From positions 620,001-684,000 of the forward strand of contig NZ_CP040786.1 in the NCBI RefSeq assembly GCF_021922925.1: DNA of 64,000 nucleotides, given 5' to 3'. This stretch comes from Clavibacter phaseoli. GTDB taxonomy: Bacteria; Actinomycetota; Actinomycetes; Actinomycetales; Microbacteriaceae. This document shows, piece after piece, positions 7,661 through 17,026 of the stretch. The notes beneath the pieces are model-generated. The model saw nothing but the letters and a program-made list of their open reading frames with translations. It did not search any database and was not told the origin of the DNA. How positions within the stretch are numbered: position 1 is the stretch's first letter; each line of letters starts with the position of its first letter. The position numbers were made by a program, and so were the translations under genes.

Positions 7661-9934
7661 ATGGAAGGTCCAGAGATCAAGTTCGCCGAGGCAGTCCTCG
7701 ACAACGGCAAGTACGGAACGCGCACGGTCCGGTTCGAGGCCGGCCGCCTCGCGCAGCAGGCGCAGGGCGCGGTCGCCGCGTACCTCGACGAGGACACCAT
7801 GCTGCTGTCCGCCACCTCGGTGGGCAAGCACCCGAAGGACAACTTCGACTTCTTCCCCCTGACCATCGACGTCGAGGAGCGCAGCTACGCCGCGGGCAAG
7901 ATCCCCGGCTCGTTCTTCCGCCGCGAGGGCCGCCCCTCCACCGAGGCGATCCTCGTCTGCCGCCTCATCGACCGGCCGCTGCGCCCGTCGTTCATCACCG
8001 GCCTCCGCAACGAGGTCCAGGTCGTCATCACCGTCCTCAGCATCGCGCCGGACGAGTTCTACGACAGCCTCGCCATCAACGCGGCGAGCGCCTCGAGCAT
8101 GCTCTCGGGCATCCCGTTCTCCGGCCCCATCGCGGGTGTGCGCCTCGCGCTCATCGGCGACCAGTGGGTCGTCTTCCCCAAGCACTCGCAGCTCAAGGAG
8201 GCCGTCTTCGACATCACCGTCGCCGGCCGCGTCGTCACCGACTCCGAGGGCAACGAGGACGTCGCGATCATGATGGTCGAGGCCGAGGCCACCGAGGGTG
8301 CCTGGGACCTCATCCAGGGCGGCGCCACGAAGCCCGACGAGGCCATCGTCGCGCAGGGCCTCGAGGCCGCGAAGCCGTTCATCCAGCAGCTCGTCGCCGC
8401 GCAGGCCTCGCTCGCGCAGCAGGCCGCGAAGCCCACGGTCGACTACCCCGTCTTCCTGCCGTACGCGCAGGAGACATACGACGCCGTCAGCGCGCTCGCC
8501 CTCGACGAGCTCGGCACCGTCTACCAGACCGCCGACAAGATCGAGCGCCAGGACGCCGACGACGCGCTCAAGACCCGCACCAAGGAGGCCGTGGCCGCCA
8601 AGGTCGAGGCCGGCGAGCTGCCCGCATCGGCGCTCACCGAGTTCTCCGCGGCGTACAAGTCCGTCACGAAGACGGTCGTCCGCGGCCGCATCCTCCGCGA
8701 CGGCATCCGCATGGACGGCCGCGGCCTCGCGGACATCCGCCCGCTCGACGCCGAGGTGCAGGTCATCCCGCGCGTCCACGGGTCGGCCATCTTCCAGCGC
8801 GGCGAGACCCAGATCCTGGGCGTCACCACGCTGAACATGCTCAAGATGGAGCAGCAGATCGACTCGCTGAGCCCCGTCACGAAGAAGCGCTACCTGCACC
8901 ACTACAACTTCCCGCCCTACTCCACCGGTGAGACCGGTCGCGTCGGGTCGCCGAAGCGTCGCGAGATCGGGCACGGCTTCCTCGCCGAGCGCGCCCTCGT
9001 GCCGGTGCTGCCGAGCCGCGAGGACTTCCCCTACGCGATCCGCCAGGTGTCCGAGGCCCTCGGGTCCAACGGCTCCACCTCGATGGGCTCCGTCTGCGCC
9101 TCGACCCTGTCGCTGCTGAACGCGGGTGTGCCGCTGCGCGCGCCCGTCGCCGGCATCGCCATGGGCCTCGTCTCCGACACCGTCGACGGCCAGGTCCGCT
9201 ACGCGGCCCTCACCGACATCCTCGGTGCGGAGGACGCGCTCGGCGACATGGACTTCAAGGTCGCCGGCACGTCGGAGTTCGTCACGGCCATCCAGCTGGA
9301 CACGAAGCTCGACGGCATCCCGACCTCGGTCCTCGACGGCGCGCTCAAGCAGGCGAAGGAGGCCCGCACGGCCATCCTCGGCGTGCTGAACCAGGCCATC
9401 GACGCCCCCGACGAGATGGCCCCGACCGCGCCCCGCGTGATCTCGGTCAACATCCCCGTCGACAAGATCGGCGAGCTGATCGGCCCGAAGGGCAAGACGA
9501 TCAACGCCATCCAGGACGAGACCGGCGCCGACATCTCCATCGAGGAGGACGGCACCGTCTACATCGGTGCCGTCGACGGCCCGTCGGCGGAGGCCGCGCG
9601 TGCGCAGGTCAACGCCATCGCGAACCCGACGAACCCCGAGGTCGGCGAGTCCTTCCTCGGCACCGTCGTCAAGATCGCGACGTTCGGCGCGTTCGTCTCG
9701 CTGCTCCCCGGCAAGGACGGCCTGCTTCACATCAGCGAGGTCCGCAAGCTCGCCGGCGGCAAGCGGGTCGAGAACGTCGAGGACGTGCTCGGGGTCGGCC
9801 AGAAGATCCTGGTGGAGATCACCAAGATCGACGACCGCGGCAAGCTGTCGCTCGCTCCCGTGCTGGAGGAGGCCGCCGATCAGGAGGGCCGCGACGCCGC
9901 CAGCCACGGCTCCGAGGCGCCCGCGGAGGGTTAG
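7661..9934 (+). CDS. pnp: Polyribonucleotide nucleotidyltransferase (PNPase)
   Basis: 757 residues. PNPase degrades RNA 3' to 5' using phosphate and can also add tails. Two RNase PH-like domains (about 1-230 and 330-560) flank an alpha-helical linker. A KH domain with [20 protein letters not shown] (about 600-650) and an S1 domain with [20 protein letters not shown] (about 665-735) follow. ATG 7661 has AAGGAG at 7645-7650. Earlier in-frame starts fall in the structured leader and are rejected. The leader suggests autoregulation. RNase J is encoded about 12 kb downstream, giving a second major RNA-decay enzyme in the same region. Confidence 0.97.
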   Translation: MEGPEIKFAEAVLDNGKYGTRTVRFEAGRLAQQAQGAVAAYLDEDTMLLSATSVGKHPKDNFDFFPLTIDVEERSYAAGKIPGSFFRREGRPSTEAILVCRLIDRPLRPSFITGLRNEVQVVITVLSIAPDEFYDSLAINAASASSMLSGIPFSGPIAGVRLALIGDQWVVFPKHSQLKEAVFDITVAGRVVTDSEGNEDVAIMMVEAEATEGAWDLIQGGATKPDEAIVAQGLEAAKPFIQQLVAAQASLAQQAAKPTVDYPVFLPYAQETYDAVSALALDELGTVYQTADKIERQDADDALKTRTKEAVAAKVEAGELPASALTEFSAAYKSVTKTVVRGRILRDGIRMDGRGLADIRPLDAEVQVIPRVHGSAIFQRGETQILGVTTLNMLKMEQQIDSLSPVTKKRYLHHYNFPPYSTGETGRVGSPKRREIGHGFLAERALVPVLPSREDFPYAIRQVSEALGSNGSTSMGSVCASTLSLLNAGVPLRAPVAGIAMGLVSDTVDGQVRYAALTDILGAEDALGDMDFKVAGTSEFVTAIQLDTKLDGIPTSVLDGALKQAKEARTAILGVLNQAIDAPDEMAPTAPRVISVNIPVDKIGELIGPKGKTINAIQDETGADISIEEDGTVYIGAVDGPSAEAARAQVNAIANPTNPEVGESFLGTVVKIATFGAFVSLLPGKDGLLHISEVRKLAGGKRVENVEDVLGVGQKILVEITKIDDRGKLSLAPVLEEAADQEGRDAASHGSEAPAEG

Positions 9935-9956
9935 TCCCTCTCCGCACCCGCACGAC

Positions 9957-9994
9957 ACGGATGCCCGTCCCACCTCGGTGGGGCGGGCATCCGT
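9957..9994. terminator. Bidirectional terminator between pnp and the convergent small gene
   Basis: ACGGATGCCCG and CGGGCATCCGT form an 11-bp perfect stem, extended inward by CCCACC/GGTGGG around a TC apex. The structure is symmetrical and sits between convergent genes, so it can serve both strands. Confidence 0.8.
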
Positions 9995-10007
9995 CGTATG
10001 CGGGCTA

Positions 10008-10376
10008 CTACTTGCCGTCGTCCGGATCCGTCGGGTACGGCACGTCCTGCGCCGGCGGTGCCGACAGCGACGGCGTCGGGGTCGGATCCGCGGACGGGCT
10101 CGGCGCGGGCGTCGGCGCCGGCTCGTCCGTCGGCGTCGGCGTCGGCCCGGGGGTCGACGACGACGGCGTGACGTCCGGTGTAGTCGGCCCGGGCTCGCCG
10201 CTCGTCTGCACGGGCGTCACCGGCTCGGCTCCGCCCTGCGACAGCGCGATCGCCGCGACGACCCCGGCGATCACGAGGACGGCCGCGACGACCGTGAGGA
10301 GCAGCGTGAGCCGCCGACGTGGGGCGGGGGCGTCATCGCCCGCGCCCGACGTCGTCCGGTCGCCCTCGTGGGTCAC
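10008..10376 (-). CDS. Small single-pass membrane protein with Pro/Thr-rich tail
   Basis: 122 residues of unknown function. A short charged cytoplasmic N-terminus ends in PRRR, then one hydrophobic helix (about residues 24-46). The remaining 75 residues are dominated by Pro, Thr and Ser with Asp/Glu, ending in a DPDDGK tail. Such tails usually form extended, surface-exposed and possibly glycosylated stalks. GTG 10376 has a GAGGCGA ribosome site upstream. It lies 22 nt downstream of the PEBP gene on the same strand and probably shares its transcript. Two consecutive TAG codons end the frame. Confidence 0.6.
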   Translation of the reverse strand: MTHEGDRTTSGAGDDAPAPRRRLTLLLTVVAAVLVIAGVVAAIALSQGGAEPVTPVQTSGEPGPTTPDVTPSSSTPGPTPTPTDEPAPTPAPSPSADPTPTPSLSAPPAQDVPYPTDPDDGK

Positions 10377-10398
10377 GTCGTCGCCTCGATCCGGTCGC

Positions 10399-10929
10399 TC
10401 AGTCCGCGACGGTGATCGCGGTGCCCACGAGCTGGGCGCGCCCGATCACGTGCGGGAGCATCAGGAAGCCGAGGATCGCCGGCGTGGCGCCCTCCGGGAT
10501 GTCCAGCGAGTCGACGTCGAGCGCGGTGACGATGAAGAAGTACCGGTGCGTGCCGTGGCCCGCGGGCGGCGTCGCCCCGGCGAACCGCGTCTCGCGCGCC
10601 TCGTTGTGGAGGGTGACGGCGCCCTCCGGAAGGAGGCCCGCATCCGGGTCGCCCGCGCCGGCGGGGAGCGCCGTGGTGGAGGCGGGGATCCCGCGCACCG
10701 CCCAGTGCCAGAAGCCGCTGCCCGTGGGGGCGTCGGGGTCGTACGCGGTGAGCACGTAGCTGCGGGTCGCGGCGGGCGCGCCCGTCCACGTGAGGGCGGG
10801 GGAGCGGTCCTCGCCACCCTGCGCGGCACCGCGCGCCGACTGGGGCAGCGGTGCCCCGTCGGCGAAGTCGGGGCTGGTGAGGTGGAAGGGGGCGGCATCC
10901 GGCAGGCGGTGCAGCGGGTCGTTGGGCAC
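10399..10929 (-). CDS. YbhB/YbcL-family (PEBP, Raf kinase inhibitor-like) protein
   Basis: 176 residues matching the phosphatidylethanolamine-binding protein fold. Visible signatures are SPALTWTGAPAATRSYVLTAYDPDAPTGSG in two parts: PALTWTGAP and the DPDAPTGSGFWHW pocket motif, then GTHRYFFIVTALD. The cellular role of bacterial members is poorly defined. GTG 10929 is preceded by AGAGGAA; the much longer upstream frame is rejected. The likely operon partner is the downstream Pro/Thr-rich membrane protein. Confidence 0.85.
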   Translation of the reverse strand: MPNDPLHRLPDAAPFHLTSPDFADGAPLPQSARGAAQGGEDRSPALTWTGAPAATRSYVLTAYDPDAPTGSGFWHWAVRGIPASTTALPAGAGDPDAGLLPEGAVTLHNEARETRFAGATPPAGHGTHRYFFIVTALDVDSLDIPEGATPAILGFLMLPHVIGRAQLVGTAITVAD

Positions 10930-11363
10930 GGGTATTCCTCTCGGTGGTGCTGACCTCCCCAGCCTCGCACGACGGGCCGGGATGCGGCCGGGAAGCGGCC
11001 GCACCTTCGCTCCTGTCGTCGCTCCCGCCGACGCTCCTGTCACCGATCCGGCCGCGGATGCCGCGCGCGGGGCCCCCGAAGAGGGGCTGGGTGCCGACGC
11101 CGGGGCCTGGTTAGCGTGGGCGGTGCGGGCAGGTCCACGGGATCGCCCGCTTCCGGGGGACGCATCGGGGGATGCAGACCGCCGAGGGGTGCCGGGGTCG
11201 GGGGATCCACGGCACCCCTTCCGGCGTCGCCGCCGTCTCCGCCGCTGCCTCGGCCTCACGCCGATCCATGGTCGCCGCACGGCCGATGTCCCGGGGACGA
11301 ACGACGGCGCGGCGGATCCCTTGGTACGCAAACCTTTCGCCTGCTGGGCGGTACGCTGAGGAC
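10930..11363. other. 434-bp intergenic stretch without a supported gene
   Basis: Between the divergent PEBP and aldo/keto reductase genes. It holds a perfect 8-bp hairpin (TGCGGCCG/CGGCCGCA, 10983-11003) and a lone TAGCGT at 11112-11117 that could be a -10 element. An in-frame ATG at 11172 would extend the reductase by 64 residues, but that extension has no family resemblance. No other coding signal is seen. Confidence 0.5.
11352..11357 (+). promoter_or_regulatory. -10 element placing transcription start at the reductase start codon
   Basis: TACGCT is separated from GTG 11364 by 6 nt, the spacing expected for a leaderless mRNA. Confidence 0.55.
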
Positions 11364-12500
11364 GTGACGACGACCCCTCCCACCGCCTCGGACGTCGCAC
11401 CCGCATCGGAGCCCCGCCGTCGTCGGGGCGGATCGTTCGTCCCGCGTCGCACGCGTCGGACCGACACCGCGGCGCAGCCGGCGACGATCGTCGAGGCCAC
11501 CGTCCAGGCGGCCGGCGCCCTCGTCCTCGAGGCCGCTGCCGAGCCCGGCCTGCGAACCGGCAGCAGCATCCCGCAGCCCGCCCGTCGCCGGGCCATCGGC
11601 GACACCGACCTCCGCGTCTTCCCGCTCGCGCTCGGCGGCAACGTCTTCGGCTGGACGGCCGGCCCGGAGGACACGTCCGCGATCCTCGACCGCTACCAGG
11701 AGGCGGGCGGCAACTTCATCGACACCGCCGACTCCTACGCGAGCGGCCGCAGCGAGCACATGATCGGCTCGTGGATGCGCGAGCGCCGCAACCGCGACTC
11801 CATGGTCGTCGCCACCAAGATCGGCAAGAGCGAGGACTTCCCCGGCCTCGGCGGATCCCGCATCGAGCGCGCCGTCGACGCCAGCCTGTCGCGGCTCGGC
11901 ACCGACTTCATCGACCTCCTCTACTTCCACTGGGACGACCTCGACGTGCCGCTCGAGGAGAGCCTCGCCGCCGCGGGTCGCCTCATCGCGTCGGGCAAGG
12001 TCCGGCACCTGGCGGCGTCGAACTACGCCGCCGAGCGGCTGCTGCACGCGCGGATCATGGGCGGCCTGTACGACGCGCCGCGGTTCGTCGCCCTGCAGAC
12101 GCACTACAACCTCGTCAACCGCGCGCCCTACGAGTCGGCGTACCTCGACGTCGTGCGCGGGCAGCAGCTCGCGGTGATGCCCTACTTCGCGCTCGCGAAC
12201 GGCTTCCTCACGGGCAAGTACCGCACGCGCGACTCGGTGCGCGAGGGCGCCCGCGGGGCACGGGCGGCGAAGTACCTGACCCGACGCGGGCTCCGCGTCC
12301 TCTCCGCCCTGGACGAGATCGCCGACCAGCACGCGACGAGCGTGGCGACGATCGCGCTGGCCTGGCTCCTGGCCAAGCCCGGCGTCGTCGCTCCGGTCGC
12401 GAGCGCGAGCCGCCCGGAGCAGGTGCACGACCTCGTGCAGGCGGCCCACGTGCAGCTCTCGCGTCACGACGTGGCCCGGCTCGACCGCGCGTCCGAGTAG
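11364..12500 (+). CDS. Aldo/keto reductase
   Basis: 378 residues of the NADPH-dependent aldo/keto reductase fold. The catalytic tetrad can be read: Asp and Tyr in NFIDTADSYASGRSE, Lys in VVATKIGKSEDF, and His in LLYFHWDDLD. The SNYAAERL and VAPVASASRPEQ segments fit the cofactor end. The barrel starts near residue 74; the preceding part is Arg-, Ala- and Pro-rich and is longer than usual for the family. GTG 11364 is chosen because a TACGCT box lies 6 nt before it. The substrate is not predictable. Confidence 0.85.
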   Translation: MTTTPPTASDVAPASEPRRRRGGSFVPRRTRRTDTAAQPATIVEATVQAAGALVLEAAAEPGLRTGSSIPQPARRRAIGDTDLRVFPLALGGNVFGWTAGPEDTSAILDRYQEAGGNFIDTADSYASGRSEHMIGSWMRERRNRDSMVVATKIGKSEDFPGLGGSRIERAVDASLSRLGTDFIDLLYFHWDDLDVPLEESLAAAGRLIASGKVRHLAASNYAAERLLHARIMGGLYDAPRFVALQTHYNLVNRAPYESAYLDVVRGQQLAVMPYFALANGFLTGKYRTRDSVREGARGARAAKYLTRRGLRVLSALDEIADQHATSVATIALAWLLAKPGVVAPVASASRPEQVHDLVQAAHVQLSRHDVARLDRASE

Positions 12501-12657
12501 TCGTCCCCCGGGCTCCGTGCCCGTGATCCCTCTCCCGTCATGTGGAGTCCGTCGGTGGCGCCCGCGTCCCCGCCGCTACCTTTCCGGGACCCGCGACGTC
12601 CGGCGCCTGCGCGCCGCCTTCCGCGTGGGTGATCCGAACGGCCCGGGGGAGACGACC

Positions 12658-13233
12658 TTGCACGAGCGACCGCGCATTCCGCTGCGACCACGCATCCGGC
12701 TGCGACCACCCGGGGGAGCGGCGGCATCGGCGGCCGTCCTCGCCACGAGCCTGCTCCTCGCCGGGTGCACCGCGGCATCGGCCCCGGCGCCCACGCCGGC
12801 TCCGGCCCCGTCGCTGACGCAGGAGCAGCAGGACGATGCGGCGTTCCGCGACGTGGTGAATCGGTACGACGCGTTGGATGCGAACTTCGTCACTGATTCC
12901 GATCTCACTCCACTGCTCACCGGGAGTGTCCTCGAGAGCGAGAGGCGATCCGTGAAGGCGTCTCGCGATTCCGGAGAGAAAGTAGACGGGCTGGACACGA
13001 TCTCGGGCTTCAGCGTCACCGATCGAGGCATGGACAAAGAAGGCGCGCAGTACATGACGGCGCAGTTCTGCCTCGACGTGAGCGGTACCCGTATTCGCGA
13101 CGCGCAGGGGGCGGATGTCACGCCAGAGCGCGATCCACGCCTGTCATTGCAGGCGAAGGCGGTCAAGGGCGGCGACGGCAATTGGCGCCTCAGCGACATC
13201 GTGCGAAATGAAGACGTGCACGCATGCGGGTAG
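12658..13233 (+). CDS. Putative lipoprotein of unknown function
   Basis: 191 residues from TTG 12658, which has GGGGGA 7 nt upstream. A basic N-terminus (about 1-18), a hydrophobic stretch and the lipobox LLAGC (Cys near 36) indicate export and lipid anchoring. A Pro/Ala linker leads to a mature domain with Asp-rich polar sequence and a C-terminal Cys. No family is recognised. Codon use in the mature part (GAT, AAA, TCT, ATT) is clearly less GC-biased than in neighbouring genes, a sign of recent acquisition or relaxed selection. It overlaps the next gene by 10 nt, so the two are probably translated together. Confidence 0.75.
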   Translation: MHERPRIPLRPRIRLRPPGGAAASAAVLATSLLLAGCTAASAPAPTPAPAPSLTQEQQDDAAFRDVVNRYDALDANFVTDSDLTPLLTGSVLESERRSVKASRDSGEKVDGLDTISGFSVTDRGMDKEGAQYMTAQFCLDVSGTRIRDAQGADVTPERDPRLSLQAKAVKGGDGNWRLSDIVRNEDVHACG

Positions 13234-14108
13234 GTCGAATCGCACTGGCGGCTGTCCTGCTCTCGTCTGTCATCTTAGGTCTCTCCTCTCAAGGGGCGCA
13301 GGCGGCCGGAGACGATTGTCAGTTCGACGTGGGCAAGAGAGGCGACTGCACGTCAGGTGCGATCTCGGGCGGATCCGTCGAGGTGCGGGTCGGCGCGACG
13401 GACAGCCAGAAGCACAGCATCCAGGGATCTGGTGAACAAGCGCCGTCCTCCGATCGTCCGTCGATGCCGGTGGTGCCGCGTCTCGATCGTCTCGCCGCGG
13501 ACGTCGATGCGCCGTGCGTGCCCGGTAAGGGGACGTGCCTGGATGGGCAGCATGCGTTCCTGCCGCCCGCGAAGGCGCCGACGAAGCCCGCGGATCCAGC
13601 ACCGGCCGTGCCCGCAGCTCCCGCGGTGACCTTGGCGGATGTGGCGCAGTTCGTGCCGCGGGATGCGTCGATCCGGTCGCAGCCGAACGGGTGGGCGATC
13701 GTGGGTGCGCCGGTGAACCTCTTCACGGACGCGGCACCGCAGGTGGTGGATGGGCAGCTGCTGGGGCGTCCGGCGCAGGTGCGGTTCGTGCCGGTGTCGT
13801 TCGTCTGGGATCACGGCGACGGCACGTCGACGACGGTCGTGGGTCCAGGCGCGTCGTGGCGCGAGCTGGGGCAGCAGGACTTCACGGCGACGGACACGAG
13901 CCACGTGTACTCCAGCATCGGCGATCGGCAGGTGACGTTGACGATCTCCTATTCGCCGTCGTACCGGTTCGACGGGGGCGGGTGGCAGCAGATCCCGGGC
14001 ACGCTCCCGGTGCAGATCGGGCCCGTGACGATCCACGTCTTGCAGGGCTCGACGGTGCTGGTCGCCGGTGCGTGCGGGGAGCGGCACGCCGGACCCGGGT
14101 GCCCGTGA
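13224..14108 (+). CDS. Secreted protein with a PKD-like domain
   Basis: 294 residues. A signal peptide (about 1-27, cleavage after AQA) precedes a low-complexity region with two Cys pairs and a Pro/Ala-rich spacer (about 110-140). The C-terminal half contains SFVWDHGDGTSTT and HVYSSIGDRQVTLTISY, the WDFGDG...Y pattern of PKD-type beta-sandwich domains, which usually mediate surface interactions. ATG 13224 lies inside the end of the lipoprotein gene. The first third is less GC-rich than the rest. No enzyme motif is seen; a surface or adhesion role is only inferred. Confidence 0.75.
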   Translation: MRVGRIALAAVLLSSVILGLSSQGAQAAGDDCQFDVGKRGDCTSGAISGGSVEVRVGATDSQKHSIQGSGEQAPSSDRPSMPVVPRLDRLAADVDAPCVPGKGTCLDGQHAFLPPAKAPTKPADPAPAVPAAPAVTLADVAQFVPRDASIRSQPNGWAIVGAPVNLFTDAAPQVVDGQLLGRPAQVRFVPVSFVWDHGDGTSTTVVGPGASWRELGQQDFTATDTSHVYSSIGDRQVTLTISYSPSYRFDGGGWQQIPGTLPVQIGPVTIHVLQGSTVLVAGACGERHAGPGCP

Positions 14109-14157
14109 CCTCCCTGGCGCCGCCGTCCGCCCCCGGCTCGCCGCAGGACCCGTGGCG

Positions 14158-14163
14158 TAGGGT
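14158..14163 (+). promoter_or_regulatory. -10 element immediately before the M16 peptidase start
   Basis: TAGGGT lies 7 nt before ATG 14171, predicting a leaderless transcript that starts a new unit after the secreted pair. Confidence 0.55.
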
Positions 14164-14170
14164 GACGCTG

Positions 14171-15523
14171 ATGTCCCGCGCCGTAGAACTCCCCCTCGAC
14201 CTCCCCGAGCTCACCGTGCAGTCGGCGGGCGCCCGCGTCCGGCGCTCGGTCCTCCCCTCCGGCGTGCGGATCCTCAGCGAGGACGTGCCCGGCAGCCGCA
14301 GCGCCACCATCGGCATGTGGGTCGCGGTCGGCTCCCGCGACGAGCAGCCCGGCGACCTCGGCTCCACGCACTTCCTCGAGCACCTGCTCTTCAAGGGCAC
14401 GCCCTCGCGCACGGCCCTCGACATCGCCGTCTCCTTCGACGCGGTCGGCGGCGAGCACAACGCCGTCACCGCCAAGGAGTACACCTGCTACTACGCCAAG
14501 GTGCAGGACCGCGACCTCGGCATGGCGGTCGACGTCTTGGCCGACATGGTCACCTCCAGCCTCATCGACGCCGAGGAGTTCGAGACCGAGCGCGGGGTCA
14601 TCCTCGAGGAGCTCGCCATGGCGGACGACGACCCGGGCGACGTCGTGAGCGAGCGCTTCTTCGAGGCCGTGCTGGGCGATCACCCGCTCGGCCGGCCCAT
14701 CGGCGGCAGCCCCGCGGACATCGAGGCCGCGGAGCGGGACGCCGTCGTCGCGCACTACCGCCGCAACTACCGCCCGCAGGACCTCGTCATCACGGCCGCG
14801 GGCGCCGTGGATCACGACGCCCTCGTCGCGCGGGTCACCGCCGGGCTCGAGCGCGCCGGCTGGGACCTCTCCGTCCGGGCGGCCCCGGTCGCGCGTCGGA
14901 CCGGCGCCACTCCCGTCATCACCCGCGGCAGCGACCTCGTCGTCGTCGACCGCCCCATCGAGCAGACGAACATCCTGCTCGGCGTGCCCGGCCTCGCGGC
15001 GTCCGACGACCGCCGGCCCGCCCTCGCGATGCTCAACTCGGTGCTCGGCGGCGGCATGTCCTCGCGCCTGTTCCAGGAGGTGCGCGAGAAGCGCGGCCTC
15101 GCCTACTCCGTCTACTCCTTCGGCGCCTCCTACTCGGACGCGGGCGTCTTCGGCCTCTACGCCGGATGCACGGCCGCGAAGACCGAGCAAGTGTCGCGCC
15201 TCATGGTCGAGGAGTTCCGGAAGCTCGCCGAGGAGCACGTCACGGAGGAGGAGCTGTCGCGCGCGTTCGGCCAGCTCTCCGGCCAGTCCGCCCTCGCGCT
15301 CGAGGACTCGGACACCCGCATGTCGCGGCTCGGGCGGTCGGAGATCACGACCGGCGAATACGTCGACCTCGACGAGACGCTCTCCCGCCTCTCCCGCGTC
15401 ACCGCCGAGGACGTCCGCGCCCTCGCGGCCGACCTCATCTCCCGACCGCTGTCGATCGCCGCGGTGGGCACCGTCGGCGCCGACGCGTTCGCCCCGCTGC
15501 TCGCGACCCCCTCGCTCCTCTAG
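14171..15523 (+). CDS. M16-family (pitrilysin/insulinase-like) zinc metallopeptidase
   Basis: 450 residues. The inverted zinc motif HFLEH (HxxEH, near residue 75) and the downstream glutamate in ETERGVILEELAMADDD identify the active N-terminal M16 domain. The C-terminal half has the inactive-domain signature GGGMSSRLFQEVREKRGLAY. The length matches single-chain bacterial processing peptidases such as those encoded next to pnp in many Gram-positive bacteria; here it lies about 4 kb downstream of pnp. It likely degrades small peptides in the cytoplasm. A phosphatase gene follows 8 nt downstream. Confidence 0.9.
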   Translation: MSRAVELPLDLPELTVQSAGARVRRSVLPSGVRILSEDVPGSRSATIGMWVAVGSRDEQPGDLGSTHFLEHLLFKGTPSRTALDIAVSFDAVGGEHNAVTAKEYTCYYAKVQDRDLGMAVDVLADMVTSSLIDAEEFETERGVILEELAMADDDPGDVVSERFFEAVLGDHPLGRPIGGSPADIEAAERDAVVAHYRRNYRPQDLVITAAGAVDHDALVARVTAGLERAGWDLSVRAAPVARRTGATPVITRGSDLVVVDRPIEQTNILLGVPGLAASDDRRPALAMLNSVLGGGMSSRLFQEVREKRGLAYSVYSFGASYSDAGVFGLYAGCTAAKTEQVSRLMVEEFRKLAEEHVTEEELSRAFGQLSGQSALALEDSDTRMSRLGRSEITTGEYVDLDETLSRLSRVTAEDVRALAADLISRPLSIAAVGTVGADAFAPLLATPSLL

Positions 15524-15531
15524 GAGGAACC

Positions 15532-16134
15532 GTGTCCCACTACATCTACCTCGTGCGCCACGGCGAGCAGCAGGACGCCGAGCACGGCCTGCCGGACGGA
15601 CCGCTGTCCGGACGCGGCAAGCGCCAGGCCCACTGCATCGCCGACCGGCTGAGCGGCGTGCCGTTCACGTCCGTGCGCCACTCGCCGCTCGCCCGCGCCG
15701 AGGAGACGGCGGCCATCATGGCCGAGCGCATGCCGGCGATCGAGCCCGAGCCGTCGTCGCTGCTGTTCGACTGCATCCCGTCGGGTCCCGTGCCGGACAT
15801 GCCGCACGCCTTCGAGTCGTTCTTCGGCGGCGTCACCGAGGAGGAGATCGACGCGGGCAGCGCCCAGATGGCCGACGCGGTCAGCGAGTTCCTCGCGCCC
15901 GCGCGCGGCGACCGGCACGACCTCCTCATCACCCACAACTTCGTCATCGCCTGGTTCGTTCGGCACGTGTTCGACGCGCCCGAGTGGCGCTGGATGGGCA
16001 TCAACCAGGCGAACTGCGGCCTCACCATCATCCGCGTGCGCTCGGCGAAGCCGCCCGTCCTCGTGGTGCACAACGACCTCGGCCACCTCCCGGTCGAGCT
16101 GCGCACGGGCCTCCCGGAGCAGCAGCCCTACTAG
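15532..16134 (+). CDS. Histidine phosphatase superfamily protein
   Basis: 200 residues. The phosphoglycerate mutase-like signature LVRHGEQ lies near residue 8, where His is the phospho-acceptor; a later His lies in LLITHNFVIAWFVRH. The substrate is unknown, since the family ranges from sugar phosphates to nucleotides and proteins. GTG 15532 follows AGGAGG at 15522-15527, only 8 nt after the M16 stop, so the two genes are one operon. Confidence 0.85.
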   Translation: MSHYIYLVRHGEQQDAEHGLPDGPLSGRGKRQAHCIADRLSGVPFTSVRHSPLARAEETAAIMAERMPAIEPEPSSLLFDCIPSGPVPDMPHAFESFFGGVTEEEIDAGSAQMADAVSEFLAPARGDRHDLLITHNFVIAWFVRHVFDAPEWRWMGINQANCGLTIIRVRSAKPPVLVVHNDLGHLPVELRTGLPEQQPY

Positions 16135-16180
16135 CGGTCCGTCGATCCCGCCGCCCAGCGTCGACGGGGGAGCGCGCCGG

Positions 16181-16186
16181 TACGCT
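16181..16186 (+). promoter_or_regulatory. -10 element for leaderless dapB
   Basis: TACGCT lies exactly 6 nt before ATG 16193, and no Shine-Dalgarno sequence fits in between. Confidence 0.6.
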
Positions 16187-16192
16187 GGCGGG

Positions 16193-17026
16193 ATGACAAC
16201 CACGGTCGCCGTCGTCGGCGCAACGGGACGCATGGGCCAGCTGATCTCGCAGATCGTCGAGGCGAGCGCCGAGTTCGAGCTCGTCGCGAGCCTCGACTCG
16301 AAGGGCGAGCTGTCGGACATGCTCGGCGCGGACATCGCGGTCGACGTGACGCTCCCGGCGGTCAGCCAGGGCGTCGTCGAGTACGCGGTCGCGCACGGCA
16401 TGAACGTGCTCGTGGGCACGAGCGGCTGGACGGGCGAGCGCATCACCGAGCTCGAGCGCCGGATCACGGGCGACCTCGCCGTCGGCGTCGTCATCATCCC
16501 CAACTTCTCCGTCGGCAGCGTGCTCGCGACCTCGTTCGCGCAGATGGCGGCCCGGTTCTACGACTCCATCGAGATCGTGGAGGCGCACGGAGCGTCGAAG
16601 ATCGACTCGCCCTCCGGCACGGCCGTCCGCACGGCGGAGCTCATGTCGCAGGCGCGCGGCACCCGCGGTCCGGTGCAGGCGCCGCACACGGACCAGCGGG
16701 CGCGCGGCCAGCAGGTCGCGAGCATCCCCGTGCACAGCCTGCGGATGCAGGGCGTCGTCGCGAAGCAGGACGTCGTGTTCGGCGGCAACGGCGAGGTGCT
16801 CACCATCAGCCACGACACGCTCGCGCCGAGCGCCTACGAGGCCGGGATCCTCCTCGCCCTCCGCGCCGCCCGCACCGCGCGCGGCGTGGTGGTCGGGCTC
16901 GACCGCCTCATCGACCTCGACGGCTCGCGCGAGCGCGCGACGCAGGCCGCCGCCGCCGGCGCGGCCTCCGGCCCGGTGGACGACGGCGGGCCGAGCGGCC
17001 AGGCCGCCACCGTCACGAGCGCCTGA
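16193..17026 (+). CDS. dapB: 4-hydroxy-tetrahydrodipicolinate reductase
   Basis: 277 residues. DapB performs the second step from aspartate semialdehyde to diaminopimelate and lysine. The N-terminal nucleotide-binding loop is VVGATGRMGQ. The substrate and catalytic region reads EAHGASKIDSPSGTA near residue 130. The first His and the Lys of the usual HHxxK motif are present, but the second His is Gly. The C-terminal tail beyond about residue 245 is Ala/Gly-rich and dispensable-looking. The TGA overlaps the ATG of the next gene by one base. Confidence 0.92.
   Translation: MTTTVAVVGATGRMGQLISQIVEASAEFELVASLDSKGELSDMLGADIAVDVTLPAVSQGVVEYAVAHGMNVLVGTSGWTGERITELERRITGDLAVGVVIIPNFSVGSVLATSFAQMAARFYDSIEIVEAHGASKIDSPSGTAVRTAELMSQARGTRGPVQAPHTDQRARGQQVASIPVHSLRMQGVVAKQDVVFGGNGEVLTISHDTLAPSAYEAGILLALRAARTARGVVVGLDRLIDLDGSRERATQAAAAGAASGPVDDGGPSGQAATVTSA

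Noticed and set aside
7658-9973. Reverse-strand frame of 771 codons opposite pnp
   Set aside because: It spans the pnp terminator and lacks any recognisable family; the forward strand codes for a textbook PNPase.
11172-11363. ATG 11172 as the start of the aldo/keto reductase
   Set aside because: It would add 64 residues unrelated to the family, and a TACGCT box stands 6 nt before GTG 11364.
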